From positions 2,057,001 to 2,121,000 of the forward strand of contig NZ_CP029761.1 of the NCBI RefSeq assembly GCF_006874585.1: a DNA stretch of 64,000 bases, in the 5' to 3' direction. Below, in pieces: positions 8,471 through 17,370 of this stretch. Under the pieces are notes generated by a model. It made no database searches. It worked only from the letters and a program-made list of their open reading frames with translations, and was not told the DNA's origin. A program made the translations under genes and the position numbers. Each line of letters starts with the position of its first letter. Positions within the stretch are counted from its first letter, which is position 1. The stretch is from Sphingomonas sp. IC081 (GTDB lineage: Bacteria; Pseudomonadota; Alphaproteobacteria; Sphingomonadales; Sphingomonadaceae).

Positions 8471-9298
8471 TTATTGACCTTGAGGCCGCTCGGCAAGTCC
8501 GAAGGGAACAATCCGGTTCATCGCGTCATGTCCGATGTCTGCGCTACCTAGATAGGGGATCGAGTGATGCGCGCACCAGTGGCGGGCGATTTCCTCAGCC
8601 TCCACACCGAACGGCCGGTCATTCTCGGGTACGTCGCTGACCCTGCCAAGACGCAGGCCAGCCACGCCCCCAAGGTGCGCGGTGAGGTGGAAAAACAGCC
8701 GGTCCACCGCATAAAGGTACTCCGACACCTCCTCGACCAGCACGACATGCTTGGCCAGCCCCGGCATCAGCGGGGTGCCGCAGAGCATCGCCAGCGTCAT
8801 CAGGTTGAAGGCCACGCGCGGGTGATCGTCGCCCGAGGGTTCGACGCCCGAGGCATCGCCGGTCATCCAGCGCAGCGCGCGGCGCACCGCTTCCGCGCCG
8901 CCCTCACGCCGGATGTCGGCCAGCATCGGACCATGCACGGGCTTGCCGATGCGCGCACGATAGAGGCCGCCCAGCAGATAGCCAGCGTCGGAATAGCCCA
9001 GAAAAGTCTTCGCCTGCGCATCGTGCGTGAACTTGCCGATAGCCGCTTCCGCCACCCGGCACGCACCATAGCCCCCGCGCGCGAACCACACCGCATCCAC
9101 CGAGGGATCGTTCGCGCATTCCACCAGCGCCGCGATCCGCCGCGCGTCGCTGCCAGCGAAATGGCCTTCCACTTCGAAGCACTGGTCGTGGATCACAAGC
9201 TCCACATCGGGGAACTCGGCAGTGGCCAGGAGGGCGACGGCCTCCGCATCCTCGCGGGTGATCGGGGTGGACGGTGCACAAACTGCGATACGGGTCAT
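8471..9298 (-). CDS. ldcA: Murein LD-carboxypeptidase (peptidase S66)
   Basis: LD-carboxypeptidases remove the terminal D-alanine from murein tetrapeptides in the cytoplasm during cell-wall recycling. The 275-residue protein has the S66 hallmarks: N-terminal IAVCAPSTP, ARGGYGACR (about 74-82), the nucleophile serine 103 in GYSD, the glutamate region VLVEEVSEY and the catalytic histidine in SADIGHD near the C terminus. It lacks a signal peptide, fitting cytosolic action. It is divergent from a Mur ligase 53 bases away, and upstream of fabD on the same strand. Confidence 0.88.
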   Translation of the reverse strand: MTRIAVCAPSTPITREDAEAVALLATAEFPDVELVIHDQCFEVEGHFAGSDARRIAALVECANDPSVDAVWFARGGYGACRVAEAAIGKFTHDAQAKTFLGYSDAGYLLGGLYRARIGKPVHGPMLADIRREGGAEAVRRALRWMTGDASGVEPSGDDHPRVAFNLMTLAMLCGTPLMPGLAKHVVLVEEVSEYLYAVDRLFFHLTAHLGGVAGLRLGRVSDVPENDRPFGVEAEEIARHWCAHHSIPYLGSADIGHDAMNRIVPFGLAERPQGQ

Positions 9299-9351
9299 GT
9301 CTCCTTCCTATCGAGGTTGTCAGGACGAACAAGGCCGCATACCGAAGCGTC

Positions 9352-10764
9352 ATGACTTCCGATCACGATCTCACTTCACACCCCTGGTTCTTCTGCGGCA
9401 TCGGCGGATCGGGCATGCTGCCGCTCGCACTGATCCTGAAGGGACATGGCGCGCAGGTCGCGGGGTCGGACCGCAGCCGCGATCAGGGCCGCACGCCCGA
9501 GAAGTTCGCCTGGCTGGAAAGTCTTGGCTTCGAACTACACCCGCAGGACGGCAGCGGCATCACCGGCACCGAGCAGACACTGGTTGCCTCGGCCGCCGTG
9601 GAAGACACGGTGCCGGAAGTGGTGCGCGCAAAAGAGTTCGGCTGCCCGCGCATGAGCCGTGCGCAGCTTCTTGCCACTCTATTCAACGCCGCCCCTTTCG
9701 GAATTGCCATCGGCGGCACTTCGGGCAAATCGACCGTCACCGGCATGACCGGCTGGATCATGACCCATGCAGGCCGTGATCCCACGATCATGAACGGCGC
9801 GGTGATGAAGAACTTCGCCAGCCCCGATGCGCCTTTCGCCAGCGCCCGTGTCGGTCAGGGCGAGGTCTTCGTGTCGGAAGTGGACGAGAGCGATGGCTCC
9901 ATCGCGCTCTATCGCCCCAAGGTGGCGGTGCTGGGCAACGTCAGCCTCGACCACAAGAGCCTTGAGGAACTGCGCCAGCTTTTCGGCGATTTCCTTGGCC
10001 GCGCGGACGTGTCCGCGATCAATCTGGACGATGCGGAGACCGCCGCCCTCGCCCCGCACGCCAGCGCGCTGGTGACCTTCGGCATTGCCTCGGCGGATGC
10101 GCAGATCGGTGCGAGCGATGTGGCCGAAGGGCCGACTTCGCTGACCGCCACGGTACTGGATCGCCGCGACGGGACTTCGCATGCGCTGGCGCTGAAAGTG
10201 CCGGGTCGCCACAACCTCTACAACGCCCTGGCAGCAATCGCCGCGGCCAATGCCGCCGGGGTTTCGGTGGCCGAGGCGGTCGAGGCGCTGGGCTGCTTCG
10301 TCGGGCTGGCGCGCCGGTTCGACATCGTCGGCACCTCGCCCTCCGGCGTGACGGTGATCGACGATTTCGGCCACAACCCGGACAAGGTTTCGGCCACGCT
10401 GGCCACACTCAAGGCCCATCCCGGCCGGGTGATCGCGTTCTTTCAGCCGCATGGTTACGGCCCGCTCAAGCAGATGGGCCAAGAACTGGCTGAGGTGCTG
10501 GCCAGCAAGCTGGGGCCGGACGACATGACGATCCTGTGCGATCCGGTCTATTTCGGCGGCACGGTTGACCGTTCCGAGGGCAGCGAACGGATCGTGCGCC
10601 TGATCGAGGAGGACGGCGGGAAAGCCGAACACGTGCCCTCGCGCGCGGACTGTGCGGAGCGCATCGTCCAGATCGCCCGGCCAGGAGACCGTATCGTGGT
10701 GATGGGTGCGCGCGACGACACGCTGACGGTCTTCGCGAAGGACCTGCTTGCGCGCCTGCCGTGA
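9352..10764 (+). CDS. mpl: Mur ligase, probably Mpl-type murein peptide ligase
   Basis: The 470-residue ATP-dependent ligase has the three Mur domains: an N-terminal UDP-binding part starting FFCGIGGSGMLPLA (13-26), an ATP domain with P-loop GGTSGKST (121-128) and the SEVDESDGS metal-binding motif, and a C-terminal domain with DDFGHNPDK. In the Mpl subfamily the enzyme joins recovered tripeptide to UDP-MurNAc. The assignment rests on order of domains and on the divergent LD-carboxypeptidase neighbour, which would produce the tripeptide. The P-loop reads TSGKST where MurC and Mpl usually have THGKTT, so a MurC-like or unassigned Mur ligase is possible. ATG 9352 is chosen because it starts close to the nucleotide fold. 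Confidence 0.72.
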   Translation: MTSDHDLTSHPWFFCGIGGSGMLPLALILKGHGAQVAGSDRSRDQGRTPEKFAWLESLGFELHPQDGSGITGTEQTLVASAAVEDTVPEVVRAKEFGCPRMSRAQLLATLFNAAPFGIAIGGTSGKSTVTGMTGWIMTHAGRDPTIMNGAVMKNFASPDAPFASARVGQGEVFVSEVDESDGSIALYRPKVAVLGNVSLDHKSLEELRQLFGDFLGRADVSAINLDDAETAALAPHASALVTFGIASADAQIGASDVAEGPTSLTATVLDRRDGTSHALALKVPGRHNLYNALAAIAAANAAGVSVAEAVEALGCFVGLARRFDIVGTSPSGVTVIDDFGHNPDKVSATLATLKAHPGRVIAFFQPHGYGPLKQMGQELAEVLASKLGPDDMTILCDPVYFGGTVDRSEGSERIVRLIEEDGGKAEHVPSRADCAERIVQIARPGDRIVVMGARDDTLTVFAKDLLARLP

Positions 10765-10803
10765 ACTGACCGCCAAGCTCCGCACAAGTCCCGATCCAGC
10801 CCG

Positions 10804-10829
10804 AACCCGCGGTTAGCAACCGCCGGGTT
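10804..10829. promoter_or_regulatory. Imperfect inverted repeat upstream of small gene
   Basis: AACCCGCGGTT, AGC, then AACCGCCGGGTT form an imperfect hairpin or dyad between the Mur ligase stop and the next start codon. It lacks a T-tract on either side, so it could be a weak terminator for the ligase gene or an operator for the following pair. Confidence 0.4.
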
Positions 10830-10864
10830 ACCAATCGTGCCGCAACCAACGATCGGGAGCGGTC

Positions 10865-11080
10865 ATGTCACTACCTGCGTCGAATTCTCCGGTCTGGGCG
10901 CGCCTGGCCAGTGGAGGGCTGTCGCGCATTCAGACGAGCCACCTTGGCACCCAGATGCTGATCAAGCGGCTGGAACTCAGCAAGGATCCACCCGCCACCA
11001 AAGCCACCGAGATCTACAGCTATTTCCAGAAGTGGGAGCGTTCGCTTGCAAATGAAGTCGCCCAGCTCGCTCGTCTGTGA
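10865..11080 (+). CDS. Small hypothetical protein, coupled to next gene
   Basis: I do not recognise this 71-residue protein. It starts at ATG 10865 with a good GGGAG six bases or so upstream, and reads MSLPASNSPVWARLASGGLS then a helical, charged part (MLIKRLELSK...EIYSYFQKWERSLANEVAQLARL). There is no signal peptide or membrane helix. Its 3' end overlaps the start of the following gene by about 30 bases in another frame, which suggests translational coupling and a joint function. Confidence 0.7.
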   Translation: MSLPASNSPVWARLASGGLSRIQTSHLGTQMLIKRLELSKDPPATKATEIYSYFQKWERSLANEVAQLARL

Positions 11081-12071
11081 CGGAACGACCGTCAACGGCC
11101 TGATGCCTCTCGATACCGTCGCCGACATGATCCGCGCCGGTGCCCGCCTCAGCCTTGCCGGCCGCAAGGCCGCGCTCGACGCCCTACCGCAAGGCAACTG
11201 GATCGGAGGCACGTCTCCTTACTTCATGACAGAGTCCGGCGGCCGGGTGATTTCCGACAAGGAAGTCTTCGTCACTGATCTCGCCGCGATCGGCGATGTC
11301 TCGATCGGCACTTACAGCGCCCACGAACTCGCCTGCATCTCGGGCGAGGCACCGGACCAGGGATTTGCCCTCGCCGTCATCCCCGCCGGATCGAGTTGCC
11401 ATACCGAATTCGCGAAGAACGCAGCCTCGTATCCGATGGCGTTCATGCGCCCGACGATCGGCTGGATTGCGGGCTTCGACCTGGCCGAGCCCGGCGCTCA
11501 GGCCTTCGTCTACGATGGGCGCACCGGCAAGGCGCTCAGCGACGCGGTTGCCGTTGCCCATGTCACCTTCACCGACGATACCGACGCCTTGCTCGAGATC
11601 GTCAATATCTTCGGGCCGGACGGCGGCGACGTCATCCATTTCGAGGAAACCGGCTTCACGCCCGAATGGTGCCAGGTGAACGGACAGCGCAAACGCTTCT
11701 GCGACTACGTGGTCGAACGCGGCCGCGAGGGCGGCGACCTTCCACTGGTCGGCGACTTCGGAGGCGCAAAAGTGAACGCCTCGCTCAAGTCCGTCGACAC
11801 GGCAAAAGGGCGTGTCGAACTCTACGCCCCGGTCTTTCCGGGCGTCGACTATGCCTTTGCCGGTCCGGTCGGCGACTATGCCCAGGCATTCCGTCAGGCT
11901 CTGGCGACACGCGCCACCGACGACGCGCTGTGGTCATGCAACTGCATTCTCAATTTTCTGTTCGGAAAACTGGAGGGGGTCGCCATCGGAGGCGCCGCAG
12001 GTCCGGTTACCTTCGGCGAAATTGCCTATCAGTTACTCAACCAGACGATGGTTCTGGTCCGCAAGGCCTGA
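11052..12071 (+). CDS. Conserved hypothetical protein (DUF6976-like)
   Basis: This 339-residue protein is not one I can assign a function to; it resembles an uncharacterised alphaproteobacterial family, which I believe is catalogued as DUF6976. The sequence is soluble, without signal or membrane segments. It has a FIST-like feel, with a small-molecule-domain style alternation (GTYSAHELACISGEA, FALAVIPAGSSCHTEF), a cysteine-rich end (WSCNCILNFLF) and a glycine-rich GVAIGGAAGPVTFGE close. The start may be ATG 11052 or TTG 11046; the TTG has better spacing to GGGAG at 11033. Either start lies inside the upstream small gene, so the two are probably translated as a pair. Confidence 0.72.
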   Translation: MKSPSSLVCDGTTVNGLMPLDTVADMIRAGARLSLAGRKAALDALPQGNWIGGTSPYFMTESGGRVISDKEVFVTDLAAIGDVSIGTYSAHELACISGEAPDQGFALAVIPAGSSCHTEFAKNAASYPMAFMRPTIGWIAGFDLAEPGAQAFVYDGRTGKALSDAVAVAHVTFTDDTDALLEIVNIFGPDGGDVIHFEETGFTPEWCQVNGQRKRFCDYVVERGREGGDLPLVGDFGGAKVNASLKSVDTAKGRVELYAPVFPGVDYAFAGPVGDYAQAFRQALATRATDDALWSCNCILNFLFGKLEGVAIGGAAGPVTFGEIAYQLLNQTMVLVRKA

Positions 12072-12110
12072 GCGCCTTGCCGGGAGCCACACGGTAAAGC
12101 AAATATAGCA

Positions 12111-12135
12111 CCGGCCCGCAGGTCCTGCGGGCCGG
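12111..12135. terminator. GC-rich hairpin between convergent genes
   Basis: CCGGCCCGCA and TGCGGGCCGG form a perfect 10-bp stem with a five-base loop between the stop codons of two converging genes. There is no strong T-tract on the plus strand; on the minus strand it is followed by TGCTATATTTG. Confidence 0.65.
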
Positions 12136-12160
12136 AACGCTGTGCCCGAGCGCTTCCAGA

Positions 12161-13108
12161 TCAGTGCGAAGGCGCTCCGCGCAGCTTGCCTATGGCATGC
12201 ACCAGCACCGCGATCACCGTGCCCAGCACCAGGCCCACAACGGCCGAAGCAAACGCGTAGCCGATCCATCCCACAACGCTGCCCAGCGGTCCGGTCAGCG
12301 CGGCAAGCCAATGCTCGAAACCATGCGCCAGATGCGCCGGGGCGGGAACGCCGAGTTCTTCCAAACCGTGCAGGATGATGCCGCCGCCAACCCACAGCAT
12401 CGCCAGCGTCCCCACCGAGGCCAGCACCGTCAGCACCTTGGGCATGCCGTTAACCAGCATGCGCCCAAAGGCCTGCGTGCCCTTGCCCTGCTTCTTCGCG
12501 AGGTGCAGGCCGATGTCATCCATCTTCACGATCAGGGCCACCGCCCCGTAGACGCCGACGGTTATCAGGATACCGACCAGCGCCAGCGCCACCGCTCGGG
12601 TGAGCAAACCGCTGTCGGCGACTTGCGAGAGGGCGATAGCCATGATCTCGGCCGAGAGGATCAAGTCGGTACGGATCGCGCCGGAAACGCGGGCCTGCTC
12701 GAAGACAGCCACGTCGCTCACCGGGTCTTCCAGCGTTGCGCCGTGGTGGGCGCCCCCCAACTTCTCGATCACCTTCTCGGCGCCCTCAAAGGCCAGGTAG
12801 CTGCCGCCCAGCATCAGGATCGGCGTGATCAGCCAGGGCAGGAACGCGCTCAGCACCAGCGCGATCGGCAGCAGGATGACCAGCTTGTTGAACAGGCTGC
12901 CCTTGGTGATCTTCCAGATGATCGGCAGTTCGCGCTCAGGCGTAAAGTCGGTGACATAGCCGGGCGTCACCGCGGCATCGTCGATCACCACGCCGGCAGC
13001 CTTGCTACCGGCCTTGGCGACCCCCATGCCGACATCATCGAGCGAAGCGGCTGCGGCACGCGCGATCACCGCAACGTCATCAAGCAGGGCGACGAGGCCG
13101 GAAGGCAT
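12161..13108 (-). CDS. DUF808 family inner-membrane protein (YedI-like)
   Basis: The 315-residue integral membrane protein starts MPSGLVALLDDVAVIARAAA and continues DDVGMGVAKAGSKAAGVVIDD, the signature of the DUF808/YedI family. Hydrophobic segments include LVILLPIALVLSAFLPWLIT, the run around residues 170-200 (LILSAEIMAIALSQVADS...VALALVGILITVGVYGAVAL), and two near the C terminus. The function of the family is unknown. I chose ATG 13108 because it gives the conserved start. It converges on the hypothetical gene before it and is divergent from flagellin. Confidence 0.88.
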   Translation of the reverse strand: MPSGLVALLDDVAVIARAAAASLDDVGMGVAKAGSKAAGVVIDDAAVTPGYVTDFTPERELPIIWKITKGSLFNKLVILLPIALVLSAFLPWLITPILMLGGSYLAFEGAEKVIEKLGGAHHGATLEDPVSDVAVFEQARVSGAIRTDLILSAEIMAIALSQVADSGLLTRAVALALVGILITVGVYGAVALIVKMDDIGLHLAKKQGKGTQAFGRMLVNGMPKVLTVLASVGTLAMLWVGGGIILHGLEELGVPAPAHLAHGFEHWLAALTGPLGSVVGWIGYAFASAVVGLVLGTVIAVLVHAIGKLRGAPSH

Positions 13109-13359
13109 CGGAAATACTATCCTTTGATCATGGAAACGAATGGCCCATGCCATGCGGGGGAATTTTTCGGCGATCAAGCAATTCCCGCAAAATCCTCATG
13201 AACAAAGGAACTTGTAGCGGTTCCCCGGCTGGATTTCCGGTCACTGCGACCAGCCTTCAAGCCCCTCCCCTTAATGCCCCGGCATGCCAACCGTTCTGAG
13301 CCCTGTCCGGAGGATGCCACGATCGGAACCCTCCAAATTATTGAAACTGGGGAATTATC

Positions 13360-14184
13360 ATGGCTGTCATCAACACCAACATCAGCGCCATCCGCGCCTC
13401 GAACGCCTCCATTGCCGCCAACAAGACGCTTGGCATTGCCATGGAACGCCTTTCCACCGGCAAGCGCATCAACTCCGCCAAGGACGATGCGGCAGGTCTC
13501 GCCATCTCCACCTCGATGAGCTCGCAGATCCGCGGCATGAGCCAGGGCATCCGCAACGCCAACGACGGCATTTCGCTCGCCCAGACCGCCGATGGCGCTC
13601 TCGACGAAGTCTCCAACATGCTGCAGCGGGTTCGCGAACTGGCGATCCAGTCGGCTTCCGGCACCTATCAGAACGCCGACCGCGATGCGATGCAGCAGGA
13701 AGTCACCGCGCTGACCGACCAGATCGACGCCATACTCACCAACACCACCTTCAACGGCAACGCACTGTTCTCGACCACGTCGGGATCGGACGTCAGCTTC
13801 GACATCCAGACCGGTGCGAACTCCGGTGAAAAGGTCACGCTGACCTCGATCGCCATTGACGGCACCAACATCGATGCCACCGCGCTCGACGTATCGACCA
13901 GCACCGCCGCCTCGACTACGCTCGACAACGTCGACGACGCCCTGGTCGAAGTGAATGCCTGCCGCGCCTCGCTCGGCGCAGGACAGAACCGGCTGGAATC
14001 GGCGGTGAACAACCTTACCAGCAACGTCACCAACCTGTCCGACGCCCGCTCGCGGATCGAAGACGCCGACTACTCGTACGAAACGACGCAAATGGCGAAG
14101 GCACAGATCCTTTCGCAAGCGTCGACGGCGATGATCGCCCAAGCCAATCAGGCCCAGCAGAATGTCCTGACCCTGCTGCGCTGA
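13360..14184 (+). CDS. fliC: Flagellin
   Basis: The 274-residue protein forms the flagellar filament after export by the flagellar type III apparatus. It has the conserved N-terminal coiled region ([16 protein letters not shown], then [20 protein letters not shown]) and C-terminal coiled region ([20 protein letters not shown], then [16 protein letters not shown]). The variable middle is short, as in many alphaproteobacteria. One oddity is a cysteine in [15 protein letters not shown], where flagellins normally have serine or another small residue. No other flagellar gene lies in the window, so this copy is solitary. A GC-rich hairpin follows. Confidence 0.95.
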   Translation: MAVINTNISAIRASNASIAANKTLGIAMERLSTGKRINSAKDDAAGLAISTSMSSQIRGMSQGIRNANDGISLAQTADGALDEVSNMLQRVRELAIQSASGTYQNADRDAMQQEVTALTDQIDAILTNTTFNGNALFSTTSGSDVSFDIQTGANSGEKVTLTSIAIDGTNIDATALDVSTSTAASTTLDNVDDALVEVNACRASLGAGQNRLESAVNNLTSNVTNLSDARSRIEDADYSYETTQMAKAQILSQASTAMIAQANQAQQNVLTLLR

Positions 14185-14220
14185 ACCATCCCCAGCGAGG
14201 CCTCACGAGGTCCCGAAAGC

Positions 14221-14247
14221 ACCCGGCGGGCGCCATGCCCGCCGGGT
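14221..14247 (+). terminator. Terminator after flagellin
   Basis: ACCCGGCGGGC and GCCCGCCGGGT form an 11-bp stem with a short loop 37 bases after the flagellin stop codon. The following bases (CAATTT) give only a weak T-tract. Confidence 0.7.
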
Positions 14248-14266
14248 CAATTTCATGCCGGGCCGC

Positions 14267-14950
14267 TCAGAACTCGACGTCGAGTTCCTCGATGTCCTCG
14301 GGTTCCTCAACCGCCGCAGCGAGCCATTCCGCCATCGGCGCCCAGGCCGTAATGGCCTGGCAATAGGCCCGGATCTTCTCGTTCATCGGCACGGCATAGC
14401 TGAGAAAACGCCGGGTGACCGGCGCATACATGGCATCGGCCACCGTCGGCCGGGTGCCGAACAGGTAAGGTCCGCCATAAGTATCGAGGCATTCCGTCCA
14501 GATCGCCTCGATCCGCTCGATGTCCGGCCGCGCGCCCGAAAAGATCGGAAAGCTCTCATGCGTGACCTTGAGGTTCATCGGCAGCGCGGAGCGCAAGTTC
14601 GTGAAGCCGGAGTGGATTTCCCCCGAAACCGACCGGCAGTGCGCCCGCGCGATGGGATCGGCAGGCAACATTCCCGCCTCAGGGAACTTCTCGTTGAGAT
14701 ATTCGGCAATGGCCAGCGTATCCCAGACACTGGCGCCGTCGTGATCGAGCCGCGGCACCAGCACCGAAGGCGACAGCAATAGCAGTTCCCGCCGGTTCGC
14801 CGCATCGTTGACGACGGCCTGTTCCTCGACGTCGAGCCCGGCCAGACGACACAGCAGCCATCCCCGCAGCGACCAGGCCGAGTAAGTCTTGCTCGAAATC
14901 GTCAGCCTGGCTCCGCCCGCCTTCGACTTGTCCACCGCCGACTCGCTCAC
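14267..14950 (-). CDS. Glutathione S-transferase family protein
   Basis: The 227-residue soluble protein has the thioredoxin-like N-terminal domain of GSTs (LTISSKTYSAWSLRGWLLCRLAG, with the serine/tyrosine region that activates glutathione) and the SVLVPRLDHDGASVWDTLAIAEYL segment with the cis-proline and glutathione-binding sites. The helical C-terminal domain contains GTRPTVADAMYAPV, the usual N-capping aspartate motif. It presumably conjugates or reduces an electrophile; the substrate is unknown. It is divergent from the PHA depolymerase gene. Confidence 0.88.
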   Translation of the reverse strand: MSESAVDKSKAGGARLTISSKTYSAWSLRGWLLCRLAGLDVEEQAVVNDAANRRELLLLSPSVLVPRLDHDGASVWDTLAIAEYLNEKFPEAGMLPADPIARAHCRSVSGEIHSGFTNLRSALPMNLKVTHESFPIFSGARPDIERIEAIWTECLDTYGGPYLFGTRPTVADAMYAPVTRRFLSYAVPMNEKIRAYCQAITAWAPMAEWLAAAVEEPEDIEELDVEF

Positions 14951-15075
14951 TGCCGTCTCCGCATTAAGTGTGCTTTTGCTTGCATCAGCTTATGATGCAG
15001 CGCAGCATGAATCCAGCGCCGAATGAGCCGCTCCGGCGAATCGCGCATCGGATTGCCGCAGGGAACAGATCGCGC

Positions 15076-16311
15076 ATGCTCTACCAGGCGTACCAGGCTT
15101 ATTCGGACCTGCTGGAACTACCGCGCTGGGCCGCTCGCAAGACCGTGGCCATGCGGGACGATTATTTTGGCGGCGCCCACGAAATGCCCTGGATGCGCCG
15201 CTTCTTCGCGCTTGCCGAAACGTTCGAGAAAGCCACGATCACACACAAGCGCCCGGCTTACGGCATCACCTCGGTGATGACCGGAAACCGCGAGGTCCCG
15301 GTGCGCGAGGAAATCGTGGTCGACATGCCTTTCGGCAATCTTCTGCACTTCGCGAAAGACGATGTTGCAGTGCCGCAACCCAAGATGCTGGTCGTGGCGC
15401 CCTTGTCCGGTCACTACTCGACCTTGCTGCGCGACACCGTATTCACGCTGCTGCGCGATCACGACGTCTACATCACCGACTGGAAGAACGCCCGCGACAT
15501 TCCGCTCAGCGCCGGAGATTTCGGGTTTGACGATTTCATCGACTACGTGATCCATTTCCTGCAGGATCTCGGCGATCCGGCGGAACGGCGCGGCGCCCAC
15601 GTGCTTGCGGTCTGCCAGCCCTGCGTGCCGGTGCTGGCGGCCGTGGCGCTGATGGCGCAGGACGACGATCCCTGCCAGCCACGCTCCATGACACTCATGG
15701 GCGGCCCGATCGACACCCGTGAAAGCCCGACGACCGTCAACGAACTGGCGACCGAGCATCCCTTCGCCTGGTTCGAGAACCAGATGATTCACGAAGTGCC
15801 GTGGCGCCACAAGGGCGGCGGCCGCAAGGTCTACCCCGGCTTCATCCAGCTCACCGCCTTCATGTCGATGAACATGGGCCGCCACTTCGGCCAGTTCCGC
15901 AAGCTCTACCAATCGCTTGCGGACGACCGGAAGGCCGATGCCGAAAAGATCGAGACGTTCTACGAGGAATATCTCGCCGTGCTCGACCTCACCGCCGAAT
16001 TCTATCTCGAAACCATCGACAAAGTGTTCCAGCGCGCGCTGCTGGCCAAGGGCGAGCTCGAACACCGGGGCCGCAAGGTGGACTGCGGCGCGATCCGCAA
16101 GACCGCGCTGCTCACCGTCGAGGGCGAACGCGACGATATCTGCGCCGTCGGCCAGACGGCCGCAGCCCACTTCCTCTGCTCCAGCCTGCGCCCGCACCTG
16201 AAACGCCACCATCTGCAACCCGGTGTCGGCCATTACGGGCTGTTCGCCGGATCACGCTGGGAAAACCAGGTCTATCCGCAAGTCCACAACCTGGTCCTCG
16301 CGGTGAACTGA
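15076..16311 (+). CDS. phaZ: Intracellular polyhydroxyalkanoate depolymerase
   Basis: PhaZ degrades stored amorphous polyhydroxyalkanoate granules inside the cell. The 411-residue product starts MLYQAYQAYSDLLELPRW, typical of this family, and has the lipase-like box with cysteine nucleophile (VLAVCQPCVP, cysteines 180 and 183), the acidic residue region VEGERDDICA and the histidine of GVGHYGLFAG near the C terminus. ATG 15076 is preferred because it gives this conserved start and a length close to known homologues; in-frame ATGs at 14992-15010 are alternatives. A PHA synthase is not in the window. Confidence 0.92.
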   Translation: MLYQAYQAYSDLLELPRWAARKTVAMRDDYFGGAHEMPWMRRFFALAETFEKATITHKRPAYGITSVMTGNREVPVREEIVVDMPFGNLLHFAKDDVAVPQPKMLVVAPLSGHYSTLLRDTVFTLLRDHDVYITDWKNARDIPLSAGDFGFDDFIDYVIHFLQDLGDPAERRGAHVLAVCQPCVPVLAAVALMAQDDDPCQPRSMTLMGGPIDTRESPTTVNELATEHPFAWFENQMIHEVPWRHKGGGRKVYPGFIQLTAFMSMNMGRHFGQFRKLYQSLADDRKADAEKIETFYEEYLAVLDLTAEFYLETIDKVFQRALLAKGELEHRGRKVDCGAIRKTALLTVEGERDDICAVGQTAAAHFLCSSLRPHLKRHHLQPGVGHYGLFAGSRWENQVYPQVHNLVLAVN

Positions 16312-16314
16312 ACG

Positions 16315-17259
16315 CTATCCTTCCGGAAACTCCTCGTGCCCCAGGTTCGGCCAGAGGAAGTTCGTGCAAGTCATCATCACGCTGAACTCCAGCGAACGCA
16401 CCTGATGCCACCAGCCGATCGGGATGTAGAGCATGTCCCCCGGCTCCAACGTCACGTCATAGCTCGCCACCTGCTGCGCCAGTGGATAGGCAGCAAGGCG
16501 CGCAGGATCGTCGAGGTCGTGCACCGCGCTGAACACGTGACGGTGGTTGTACAGCAGCCGTGTCTGTGACGGCGGCACCATGCGCACATGCTTGCGCCCG
16601 GTGATCTGGATCAGCAGGTTGTTGGTCAGATCGAAGTGAAGCGGCGTGAACGTGCCGGCCGGCCCGACCCAGAGCATTCCGGGCTCTGGGGTCAGATAGG
16701 CCGAGACCGGCGCCACATCGGCCATCAGCGGCGCAAAGGCCGAGGCATTGGTCGCGCTGTTATACGCCGTGATGTAGGCATCGTTGCCCGCGCCATCGGC
16801 GACCATCGCGATGAAGGCATCGAATGCCATGCGCCGCTTGTGGCGATCCTTGGCGAGTTCGAAGTCCTCCGCGCCTTCCCGCCCGCCCTGATACTCGACC
16901 TGCGCGCTGCCGACCTTGCGGACGAGATAGTCCGGCGTCCAACTGGCCAAAGCCGGCCAGTCGGCTATCGCCCCCTCGATCACCACCGGACGCGCCGGGG
17001 CGTAGAAATGGTCGAGGAAGGCCTGCCCAGGCAGATCGCGGCAACGCATCAGCGCGCTCGCCTGCATGGATAGACCGCGCTGGCGCTCCTGCACCTGCAG
17101 GATCCAGTCCCGGCGCGCCGCCGTCACCGCGTCGGGCAGGCCAACAGGCGGCGCGGACGCACGTGGCCCGCCGGTGTAAGGGCGCGGTGCATCAAGCCCT
17201 CCCAGGCCCATGGCTCGCAGCGCCGCATCCAGTTTTTCGTTCCCACCTGCCACACTCAT
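16315..17259 (-). CDS. Cupin-like JmjC-domain dioxygenase
   Basis: The 314-residue protein belongs to the cupin_8/JmjC group of Fe(II)- and 2-oxoglutarate-dependent oxygenases. The metal triad is visible as H208-x-D210 (PLHFD) and H285 (GWWHQV). The phrase GDMLYIPIGWWH is characteristic. The N-terminal 60 residues look like a linker plus helix. Such enzymes hydroxylate proteins or small molecules; the target here is unknown. I place the start at ATG 17259, with GGGAG six bases upstream; longer frames upstream are antisense to the next gene. It starts 111 bases from a divergent exported transglutaminase-like protein. Confidence 0.87.
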   Translation of the reverse strand: MSVAGGNEKLDAALRAMGLGGLDAPRPYTGGPRASAPPVGLPDAVTAARRDWILQVQERQRGLSMQASALMRCRDLPGQAFLDHFYAPARPVVIEGAIADWPALASWTPDYLVRKVGSAQVEYQGGREGAEDFELAKDRHKRRMAFDAFIAMVADGAGNDAYITAYNSATNASAFAPLMADVAPVSAYLTPEPGMLWVGPAGTFTPLHFDLTNNLLIQITGRKHVRMVPPSQTRLLYNHRHVFSAVHDLDDPARLAAYPLAQQVASYDVTLEPGDMLYIPIGWWHQVRSLEFSVMMTCTNFLWPNLGHEEFPEG

Positions 17260-17370
17260 GCTCCCAAGGCTCCGAATGGCCGGATTAAAAGACCTGTCAC
17301 CTTGCAGAGCGCTATTGCACCGCGATGGCAATGGCTTAACACTCTTGGCATTCGAACCGGGGGAATTCAG

